Below, one piece after another: positions 48,156 to 57,900 of a DNA stretch of 64,000 bases. Position 1 is the stretch's first letter; each line of letters starts with the position of its first letter. The stretch is from an uncultured Pedosphaera sp. (GTDB lineage Bacteria > Verrucomicrobiota > Verrucomicrobiia > Limisphaerales > Pedosphaeraceae), in the NCBI GenBank assembly GCA_903918755.1, contig CAIXFN010000040.1, positions 1-64,000 on the forward strand. The letters are read 5' to 3'. The notes beneath the pieces are model-generated. The model did no database searches and was not told the DNA's origin. It saw nothing but the letters and a program-made list of their open reading frames with translations. Made by a program: the position numbers and the translations under genes.

Positions 48156-50972
48156 TCAGGGCCGCTGATATAAGTAAAGCACACGCCCCGGGAGATAACC
48201 GAAAGTATCGTTATAATTACCCCCCCCAGTCCCGCCGCCCCAAACCAACATCTGGCTGCCGGCCCAGACCGCCGTGGGCCGCGACCTTGCGGCGGGCGCG
48301 TTCGTCAAATCGCCAGCAATCTGACTCCAGGAGTTGGCTGCCGGGTTATACCGTCCGCCATCCGCGTAATAGATCCCGTTGTTACTACCGCCCCAAACGA
48401 CCATTTCGGTGCCGGTCCAAACCGTTGAGTTTTGCGCGCGAGCCGAGGGGGAATTGGCCAAACTTCCGGAAATGGCGGTCCAGCCATTAAGCGCCGGATT
48501 AAAACGGCCGCCATCAGCCAGATTCCCCACCGCTCCCGTCCCGCCCCAAACAATCATCTCGGTGCCCGTCCAAACGGCCGTCACCCCAGAGCGTCCAGCC
48601 GGGGTGTTGGCGAGCGAGTTAGGCAGGTAGCTCCAACTGTTCCCTGCGGCATTATAATGACCGCCATCTGCATAAATTGTTGCATTGCTCGCCCCGCCCC
48701 AAACAACCATTTCCGTCCCCGTCCAGACGGCCGAATGACCCGCCCTGGGCGCGGGAGTATTCGGCAGGCTGCCAGGCAGCGCCGCCCACGTCCCGGCACT
48801 GGGATTGTAAAGTCCGCCATCACCAAGGGGGCCGGCCACACCGGTTCCACCCCAGGCAATCACCTTCGCACCCGACCAGAGCAAGGCGTGGTTCAGCCGG
48901 GGTCCTGGACTATTGGCCAATCCACTGGACACTGCCGACCAACTGTTCAACCCGGGGTTGTAACGCCCGCCATCACCCAGGGGCCCGCCCGCATTCTGCC
49001 CGCCCCATACCATCATTTCGCTACCCGTCCAAACCGCTCCGGCGGTCGTGCGGGGAGTCGGTGTATTCGGCAGCGATCCAGACAAATACGACCAACTGTT
49101 CAACGCGGGATTGAAACGTCCCCCATCATTGAAATAGCTCGTGCCGTCGGTCCCCCCCCAGACGATCATTTCGCTGCCGGTCCAGATTCCCGCCTGCCCA
49201 CTCCGGGCGGAAGGCGGGGAGTTCACCGCGGTGCCGGAAAGGTAAGCCCAGGCGTTCGCGGTCGGGTTGTAGCGCCCCCCGTCATTCAGCGGGTTGGCAC
49301 TGGCGCCGTCACCGCCCCAGATGATCATTTCGGCGCCGGTCCAAACCGCCGTGTGCTGGAACCGCGCCACGGGGGTGGCGGCCAGAGTGTTCGGAATTGC
49401 CACCCAAGTATTGCCGCCGGGGCTGTAACGCGCGCCATCATTCAAAAGTCCCGCGCTGGTGTCGCTGTAGCCACCCCAGACGATCATTTCCGTCCCTGAC
49501 CATACGGCGGTATGGGCCTCGCGGGCGGAAGGGGTCGCACCCGCGGCATTGTTAATCGAAGTCCAGGCGTTGCCCACGGGATCGTAACTCCCGCCGGTCG
49601 CCAAATCACCATTCGCGCCGGCGCCGCCCCAGACCAACATACGGTTGCCGGTCCAAACCGCAGTGTGATCACGGCGGGCAACCGGCGTGGCCGCCAGCGT
49701 GCCCGGCAGGTACACCCAGGCATTCGCGGCGGGATTAAAACGCCCGCCATCATTCAGCAGACTACCGCCACCCGTGCTGTCCCCGCCCCAAATAATCATC
49801 TCGGTCCCGGTCCATACGGTCGCGTGAAATTCGCGGGCTCCGGGACTGTTCGGCAAGGTTCCCGGCAAATAGGTCCAGGAATTTAATCCGGGATTGTAGC
49901 TGGCTCCGTCATTGAGGATCTGGGAACCACTGGTTCCGCCCCAAATGAGCATCGCATTGCCCGTCCAAACGGCAGTATGATTCAGTCGGGCAACCGGGGT
50001 TCCTGCCCCGCTGCCGGAAAGATAGGTCCAATTGTTCTGCACCGGGTCATAAAGCCCGCCATCATTGAAATAATTGGTGCCGCCGACTCCGCCCCAGACG
50101 ATCATGGTACTGCCCGACCATACCGCCGAGTGGTTCAGACGGGCTTGGGGGGTCTTTCCGACGGTGACGGGTAGAGCCGTCCAGGCGTCCACGGCCGGGT
50201 TGTACCGTCCACCATCATTCAGGTAATTGCCACCATACCCGCCCCAGATGATCATCTCGGTGCCGGTCCAAACGGCGGAATGCGAATTGCGCGCCAACGG
50301 CGGCGGCACCCCCGTGTTGGGGACAAATTGGCGCCAGGCTTCCGGAGTGCCAAAGGAACCGTAGATTTTTACGTAGCCGGCGTTCACCAGATTGGTGTTG
50401 TTCTCGGTGGCGGAAAGGATCAAACCACTGCTGGCCACCCCGCTTTGGCCGCCAGCACTCAAGTTCACGGCGGCGGCGTTCGGGGCCAAATCCGCGGCCG
50501 TGACGGAACCCGCCCCGATATTGCCCGACGACAAAGTTCCTTGAATCTGACCGGCCGCCACCGGCCCGGTGACCGTCCCGGCGCTCGCGGCAACCATCGC
50601 GTAAGGGGTAGGCGTACAAGCCTGCCGCGGCGACAGGATGCTGAACCCATTGACGCCCGCGTGCCGCACGCCCAGTTCCAACCAGCGGGCTTGCCCATTG
50701 AAGGGAGTCGCGCCAAAGTCCAAATTTACGGTGAACAAGCCATTCGTCAACGCAACTGCGGTGTTGGTGAGCAAACCGCCCTGTCGATTTCCCCCGCTCG
50801 CGGCATCCCAGACGGAGAAAGTCAGATCGTAAGAGCCATTCGCCGGACTGCCCCCATCCAGCAACCGGCCCTGGTAAGTGAAGGCCGTGCCTTGGGCCAA
50901 TACCCGGCTGGGCAAGAACAAACCGATGCCCGAAAGCGAGAGGGCCAAAAAAAGGCGGCGGAAATTCTTCAT
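48156..50972 (-). CDS. Secreted protein with 14 kelch-like repeats
   Basis: 938 residues from the ATG at 50972. A signal peptide (KNFRRLFLALSLSGIGLFL, cleaved after LAQ) is followed by a beta module starting FTYQGRLLDGGSPANGSYDL, also seen in the 486-aa protein at 60-61.5 kb. A linker rich in Ala and Gly follows, then 14 repeats of about 48 residues, each with a core like HTAVWTGxEMIIWGG followed by LNDGGRYNP. They should form beta-propeller blades, twice a seven-bladed propeller. Propellers of this kind bind proteins or sugars. It is the last gene of the giant-protein cluster. Confidence 0.85.
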   Translation of the reverse strand: MKNFRRLFLALSLSGIGLFLPSRVLAQGTAFTYQGRLLDGGSPANGSYDLTFSVWDAASGGNRQGGLLTNTAVALTNGLFTVNLDFGATPFNGQARWLELGVRHAGVNGFSILSPRQACTPTPYAMVAASAGTVTGPVAAGQIQGTLSSGNIGAGSVTAADLAPNAAAVNLSAGGQSGVASSGLILSATENNTNLVNAGYVKIYGSFGTPEAWRQFVPNTGVPPPLARNSHSAVWTGTEMIIWGGYGGNYLNDGGRYNPAVDAWTALPVTVGKTPQARLNHSAVWSGSTMIVWGGVGGTNYFNDGGLYDPVQNNWTYLSGSGAGTPVARLNHTAVWTGNAMLIWGGTSGSQILNDGASYNPGLNSWTYLPGTLPNSPGAREFHATVWTGTEMIIWGGDSTGGGSLLNDGGRFNPAANAWVYLPGTLAATPVARRDHTAVWTGNRMLVWGGAGANGDLATGGSYDPVGNAWTSINNAAGATPSAREAHTAVWSGTEMIVWGGYSDTSAGLLNDGARYSPGGNTWVAIPNTLAATPVARFQHTAVWTGAEMIIWGGDGASANPLNDGGRYNPTANAWAYLSGTAVNSPPSARSGQAGIWTGSEMIVWGGTDGTSYFNDGGRFNPALNSWSYLSGSLPNTPTPRTTAGAVWTGSEMMVWGGQNAGGPLGDGGRYNPGLNSWSAVSSGLANSPGPRLNHALLWSGAKVIAWGGTGVAGPLGDGGLYNPSAGTWAALPGSLPNTPAPRAGHSAVWTGTEMVVWGGASNATIYADGGHYNAAGNSWSYLPNSLANTPAGRSGVTAVWTGTEMIVWGGTGAVGNLADGGRFNPALNGWTAISGSLANSPSARAQNSTVWTGTEMVVWGGSNNGIYYADGGRYNPAANSWSQIAGDLTNAPAARSRPTAVWAGSQMLVWGGGTGGGNYNDTFGYLPGRVLYLYQRP

Positions 50973-51023
50973 GGTGTTGGCGGTCCTTTTCGGCGTGAAA
51001 TGGCGCATCGAGAAAAAATAATA

Positions 51024-51896
51024 TTACTGCACGACCAGCCGGAAAAACCGGGCCGTGGCTCCGTTCGCGGCCGCAGGGAGGTGCACTTCCGCCGTGGCGA
51101 TACCCGGCGCATAATAAAACGTGCGCGGCGTCCCGTTGGCGCCATCAGCGGGGAGAAGAAACGACGCAGTGTTCCAATGCCGGGCATCCGGGGAGGACTC
51201 GACGCTGTAGTAACGCCCGGTGATGGTGGGGAATTGCAAAACCGCCACTCCGTTTTGGATGCCCATGAAATTTACCACGCAGGGCTCATCGGGATTGAAG
51301 GGATAAGTGCCAAAAAGGTATTGCTGCCGCAACGTCAGGCCGTCCGGCGTTAGCACGGTGTTACCGTTGAGGGAAGCCAGCGGGAGATCCACCCCGAGGG
51401 TCGCCAGAAAAGCAAATTCCCAGGCGTCCGGAATGCCGTCCCCGTTGGCATCCACGCCCAAAGTGAGGTCGATCCGGGCGGTTTTACCCGGTTGGCCCAG
51501 CGTGGCATAGCTGACTTTCATCTCAATCGGCAGGTTCGTCACTCCATTGATCACCACCAGCAGCTTGAACTGGGCGGGCGCCACCAAAGCGTTGGGCAGA
51601 TAAGGCGTGGGCGTATTCCCGGAATCCATGGGCACCTTCAGGCGGTAATTGACCCCTGGCGCATAGCCCGGGACCAGGGCCCCGGAGATCATTACCCCGG
51701 CTGGCGTTTGCAGCAGCACCGTGACGTTGGCGGCGGCCAGGGGGGTGCCGTACATGTCCCGGACGACTCCATAAATGAGATTGTAGGGCGCGGGAGGATT
51801 CGCCTCGACGGTGGGCGCACCCACCAACCACACACCCAGCAAACCCATGGCGAGAACACTCCGGGTCAGCCGTGTTAAAGAGAAGTATTTTTTCAT
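51024..51896 (-). CDS. Secreted beta protein with thrombospondin-3-like motif
   Basis: 290 residues from the ATG at 51896. A signal peptide (LTRSVLAMGLLGVWLVGAP) ends at VEA. Residues 40-150 look like a carboxypeptidase-regulatory-like beta sandwich (YGVVRDMYGTPLAAANVTV). A calcium-binding-like segment DANGDGIPDAWEF follows at about 152-164, then YLFGTYPFNPDEP and a C-terminal beta domain with YYSVESSPD. The latter two are typical of verrucomicrobial extracellular proteins. It starts 23 bases after the giant gene stops, so it is co-transcribed with it. Confidence 0.75.
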   Translation of the reverse strand: MKKYFSLTRLTRSVLAMGLLGVWLVGAPTVEANPPAPYNLIYGVVRDMYGTPLAAANVTVLLQTPAGVMISGALVPGYAPGVNYRLKVPMDSGNTPTPYLPNALVAPAQFKLLVVINGVTNLPIEMKVSYATLGQPGKTARIDLTLGVDANGDGIPDAWEFAFLATLGVDLPLASLNGNTVLTPDGLTLRQQYLFGTYPFNPDEPCVVNFMGIQNGVAVLQFPTITGRYYSVESSPDARHWNTASFLLPADGANGTPRTFYYAPGIATAEVHLPAAANGATARFFRLVVQ

Positions 51897-51919
51897 GTGC
51901 ACGCTTTTTGGGCTTTGGC

Positions 51920-54900
51920 TCAATTGCCGGAATAGGAATAGGTAATAAAATACAATTTCACATCCTTGACCGTTTGGATGAAGCGGTCCAAGCCATGATT
52001 GGGATCATTCAGCAGGGTTTTGCCCGGGATCACCAGCTTCCATTTGCTGTTCCAGATCGACCGGCCAATGAGCCGCTTGTTGGTGTACTCCGTTGGCTGC
52101 AGGGATCCCCCCGCGCCGTAAATGCTGGTGTTAAACACGCTCGTCGTCGATACGGGCCGGAAAGCCTGGTGCTCCCGCACCCCAAACAGGGGTTCGGAAA
52201 GCGAACTCGCGGAATTGTAGAAGGGGTGACTCGCGAAATCCGAAGCGCTGATGTTGAACGGCAGCGGCACCGCCACATCATCCACACTCCACGCCCGAAT
52301 GGCGCTCGCATCCCCCAACGGCGGACTGCGCATGAAATCCTGCCCCACGGGAATCAGGTAAACATAAGGGGTCGCGGACAGCCCATTGGGATTGAGAGTG
52401 GGATCCGGCGGCGTGATGGCGCCTCCCGGGGCCGGATTGTCCATGCCGATATAGCCGTCGAGACAGACGCCCACGGAGAAAATCTTGGTGGCAAAGGAAC
52501 TCGGACTGAACGCGTGGTCGCCCGTCGAGAGTTGGTTGCCGAACAGATTCAGACCGTCGGTGATGGTGGTGCTGAACGAAAGGATGATCCCGGGCACGGG
52601 ATTCCCACTGGTGTCGCCAATTTGCAGACAGAGCCGCTTGACATCCGAATCCTTCGTGACGTCGGTCACCCGGGCACTTTGCAGCACTTGCTGCCAGGTC
52701 GGGTCACCGTTGGTGCCGTTGAGAATCCGGTAATTCTCCGCCCGTAGCGATACGGTCGTGCCATAGCCATCCGGGTTGTTGAAACCCAAACGCCCCTTCA
52801 GGACGTCCCAATCACCCTTCATCCGGGCCAACGCTCCCGCCAATCCCGGATCGCCACTGGAACCGCCAGAATATTGCGGCACTCCGCCGCTGACCACCCC
52901 CAAAGCCTGGGCGCTGATGATTTGATTCAGGAACGCCTGCCCCTGACTGGTGCCCAACAATCCCGTCTCGTAATCGTATGCTTGCGCGGCCAGGAAGGAA
53001 TATTCCCCGGCGAGGTTGAACAAAGTGAGATACCGCCCCAACTTCTCATTTTGGAACAAGCGGAACGCGGCATCCCGGGTGCGGTAACCCTGCACCAATG
53101 CCGCCGCGTGCTGCCGCCACGTGGCGCGATCGGATTGAATGCGCAGTCCCTTGGCCACCAGCGAATTATAGGCGGCCTGGGCATCACTGACCGCCCGCAT
53201 CTTTTGATCAATCGTGAAAACTTCACCCTGCAAAGCGAGTTCCTGTTGGCCCAATGCCTGCACGGCATTCTTGGTATCCGTGTCCAGGCTGACATTGTTG
53301 GCGGCAATATTATCCGCGCTGATTGCGGCCTGCCCCAAGCCGGTGGCCACCTGATAAGCCGTATAGGCGATGTCGTCGATGTGCGTGATCACTCCCCCGG
53401 CCTCCAAAGCGGCAGCGTAAAGCGCTCCGCGGACGGGAGCACCCAAATCGCCACCATCTGCCAGGCCCGCGATGAAGGTAACGGGGATGGTTTGCACGAC
53501 GATATTGGCCAAATCGGTGGCATCCCCGGCGGCGGCGGTCAACCACCGGTCCGCAATGTTGTATGCCGCCGTAATGGTGTTGAGCCCCAGGTTGATGCCC
53601 TCATTGGCGTTGTTCAGATCGTGCAAGGTTTTTCCGTTCCCCAAAACCAGAGAATTGAAGGTGTTCTCGGCGTTGTCCAAACTCTGCTTGTCGTAGACCA
53701 TGTTCAACTCCGCCTGCCGCAGCGCATCCTTGGCTGCCAGCAAAGCCGAGATGGCTTGTTGAATCTGTCCCGGGGAACTCCGTTCCGAAGTCCAGCCTTG
53801 CGGTTTATCGAAAAAGCCGTCCGGCCCCATCACGAGACCCGTGGAATATTTCTTCGTGGGGTCCGTATAACCGGGCGCGGTGCTGGCAATGATACTGCTG
53901 AAACTGGAATACATGGTCGTGCTCCAATCCGTGGGCAACGCCTGGATATCCACATAATTCGTGATCGCCACTTGGGGATCGGGCAGCAATCCGCCGAAGG
54001 TATTCGTGTTGGGCACCGAAACGTACGTGTAATGCTGAAGATCGGGGCCCTTATATCCCTGGGGGTAGGCCCCACCCGGACCAACATCATCGGGATACGG
54101 CGTGCCATAGATTTCGATCAATTGATTGTTATAGGCCAGCTCCTGGGAAACCACCCCGGCTTGAAAATCCGCCAGGGAATCCTCCTGGGAGCGCATCTGT
54201 TCAGTCACGGATTGGGCATCATTAAAGGCCACGACCGCATTGTTCAAGGCCGCGACCGCCCGTTGATAAATCTGCTCAAAATGGGTCTGCGGATTCGCCC
54301 CCGTCACCTGCAAGGGATTGATGTCAAACGGAATGGCGTTCTGCGCCAGATTGAACGGGGTGAAGCCCGCCTCGGCGTTGTTCATGCCCGCTTGCAATTG
54401 GCTGGCGAGTTGCGGCAGTTGGCCCAACTCTGGCACCGTCGTCCGATCCACCTTCTGAATTCCCTGATCGTTCACATTGGGGTCCGTGGGCGGCAGGATC
54501 GCATTACCCACCACCCAGTTGAGGTACGCCCCGGCGGCGGTGCGCGACGCCCAATGATCCAGCCCCCAATACCGCGCCACGGTTTGCACATTCGTGCCGT
54601 TCAAATAGATTCGCGGCGTGGGGTTCGTATAAACCGTGTCAAAACTGTTCCAACCCTGGCTTGTGCCTGGCAGATATCCTTCGCGCCAGGTGAGGTCAAA
54701 GACCTTCAAACCGGTCTGCGCCAGCGCGCCGCTGGATGCGGCAAATTTGCGCTCATGCTGGTAATTGACCGCCACGGAGGCGCCCAAAATACTGACCGTC
54801 TCCGGTTGCGGCACCCAATCGAAATTGGGATTGGTCAGCAATTGATAATAATTGTTGAGCGCCGTGAGATAATGACCATAGGCATCCCCGTGGCCCATCG

Positions 54901-57900
54901 GATAGAGGACGGCGGCATCCTTGGCATCCACTTTACCATCGTCGTTTTCGTCCAGAATATTGTAGTTCAGGGCGTAAATGACCTCGCCATCTGCAATTCC
55001 GTGGGTGTAGTTCCAATACAACCGATTAAACACCGGCGGCACGATCACGCTGGTCACCGAGTCATCCCGTCCGCGGAGGAGCGCCAATTCTTCCTCGAGC
55101 AGGGACGGCTCCTGCCCCTGGAAGGCAAACAGCGACGTCGCCACATTTCCGTAAGTCGCATTGTCCGTCCCGATACTGATCGTCGGGTTCGCGGCATCCA
55201 CGGCAGCATCGTTGGCGACGTAAGAATAAAGGTCGCTGATTTCCCCGGCCGCCAGCAAAAGGGCGTCGTTCGCCGGCCCGTAATTGATGCCCGGACTGGC
55301 GTTGATGCTCAAGGACTTGCCCCGGTTCAAAACGGTTTCATAAATCTGGATCAGCCCGGTGCTGGCCAATGTATCCGCATTAAGGGCAACATCGCCCTGC
55401 CAACGCGAACCGGCCGTCGTCAGAATGTTGCCGACGGTGTTAACCGGGTTGTTAAAGAGGTCGGAAGTGGTCTGCTCGAATGGATTAATTCCGGTCAGCA
55501 CCCGTTTGATATAACCCGGAGCAAATGCCGGGGTCGTCCACACGGACCAATTGGTGTTCGCCGGCGTCGCCTGGGCATCCGTTTCCCGATACCGGACGGC
55601 TACAAAATTGTCCGAGAGTGACTGCACCCCGGCCCCGCCGCCCAGGGTGAAATGGGACAAATCGTTGACCAAATTGGTCAGCGGCTGCCACGTGGAAGGA
55701 TCGGTCGTGGGCGTCAATCCGTTCATCGGCGGCTGAATGCGCCAGTCATACTGATAATTCGCGGTGTTCCCGCCCAAATCCAGAGTGTGCTGGAAGGAAA
55801 TGGATTCGCTCAACGGATTGGGATCGTAAACCGTGACCAACCCGCCGGGATACAAGCCGGGAAGATTGGTGCCCGCCTGGTATTCCGTCACCAAGGACAC
55901 GTAAACGCTGACCGGATTGCCACTAAAAGTCGGATTGATCGAATTATTGACGATATAGGTGATATATCCCAGACCCGGCCCGGTGGTGCCCAGCGCATAG
56001 GAATCCACCAATTGCTCGCTGTTATCCACCGCGACGACCTGGCCCACGCCATAACTCTTGGTCAGCCACGGCTTTTTCACGTAGGTTCCGGGAATTCCTT
56101 TGCCCAGGTTGTTCGTGGACTCGCCATAAGTATATAGCGGAGCGGACAAATTGCCGACCGCATTGGTCCAGAGGGAATAATTCGGATCGGCGGGATCACA
56201 CAAACTTTGCACCGCGAGCAGATCAGCTCCCTTCAGGACGTTCAAAAAGATGAAATTGTCCCCCACGGTCTGCTGCTCAAACAACCCGGCCAGGACCAGG
56301 TTGGTCGTGTTGGGATCCAACCAAACTCGGCTCGCCAGGTTGGCCGGCAAATTCGGGAAAAAGTAAAAACCGTCGTACGAGGAGGATACCACACTGGTCG
56401 GCACCACTCCCAACAATCCGCCCGAGACATTCGTGAGCCCGTAATTGGGAAGGTAAGCCTTCTTTTCCACGGTGGGATCAAAAAGGGTGACGCTTTGATA
56501 GGCAATCGGTTGGGTGACATCGTTGGTCGCAATGGACTGCTGATACAGCACCTGGGCGCTGCTCTGACCGCGAACCGCGGCCAGGCCATTGATCGGAGTC
56601 GTCAGCGTCTGTCCCGAGTACAGTGACGGGATCGGCTGGCCATTCACCAACGCCGGCCAGACGGGGCGGTAAACCACGTCGAGGCTGGGCGTGCTGTTCA
56701 GGGTCGGGTCTTCGCCGGCGAATCCGTTCTTCGGATCAAAAGGCAGGAGGTAAGGAACAATGGCCCCGTTGGTGGGGGCCTGCGCCACGCCCGGCCAGTC
56801 AAATCCGGCCTGGTTTTTGTAATAAAACCGCATGGTAAAACTGTTGGTAATGGTCGGGGATGCCGCGAGAAAGGGCGGGCGATTGCTGTAGGTCACCGTG
56901 GCTTTGGAATACTGGTTGCTGCTCGTCAGCGCCAGCGGAGGTTGCGCGACCACCACGCCATTCGTCTGAATATTGAGCGACAGCAAAGCGGTGGCGACAC
57001 TCCCATCGGTATCCGTGATGCTGATGGAATAATTATTGGAACCGGCTGCCTGGGGTGAGCCAGCGATAAACAATCCGTTGGTGGTATCGCCGCTCAGTTT
57101 CAAGCCGCCCGGTAACTGGGGGCTAACGGCCAGGTTAAACCCATCCACCGGCCGCGAAACATGCAGGAAATACGTGAAATTGCTACCCACCAGCGCGGTG
57201 GCGGGGGGCAACGCCCCAAAAGTCTTGGTCGCGGGAGCGTACTTTCCCATTTGCAGGGGGGGGAGTCCTCCATGGAGGCCACGATAAACCCAGAAGTTAT
57301 TCTTGCGATCCTGGAAAGTGAAGCCGCCATAATTCGTGAGTGCCGAAGCGGGATCCAGGTTGTTCCAGTTGGCGGGTAAGTCGCCGGCCGTGCCCGAAGG
57401 GGGCGTATTAAAATTGAGGGCACTCGCGCCCGAACCTTGCACCGGCGGCGTCATCAAAGGCAGGGGCATGGGGGCCTGCAAAATGGTGCCCGCCTTCACG
57501 ACATAATCAAACAAGATCCCCTGCTCAGGCGCTTCCCGGCGGACTTGAAAGGCCACCATCGCCGGTCGCATATCGGACGCCAGGTAATCAATCAGCACAA
57601 ACGGGGCCGAGCTGTAGCCCGGAGAGTTGGTCCGGTTCAAGTCATCCCGCAAGGCATAAGCGGTGCCCCCCAGAATCAGAGCATGCTCTTCGTTGGGATT
57701 GTACCCGGGGAGCGCCGGATTGTTCTGCGCATACACCGCCGCGTTGGCCAGGGCATTCAGCGGTCCGCTGCCGGCGTTATTCGCCAGAATGATTTGATTG
57801 GGGGCCGGGGAGGGCCATTGGAGGTTGTAATAACCGATTACCGCCGGCCAATATGAGGGTTGGAAACCGAGTGCGGTGTTCGCATTGTCCGAACGGAACC

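Noticed and set aside
52874-55621. 915-codon open frame on the plus strand
   Set aside because: Antisense to the giant gene. Composition is Arg/Ile/Gln-rich without domain or signal, whereas the minus frame is continuous over 8 kb with a signal peptide.
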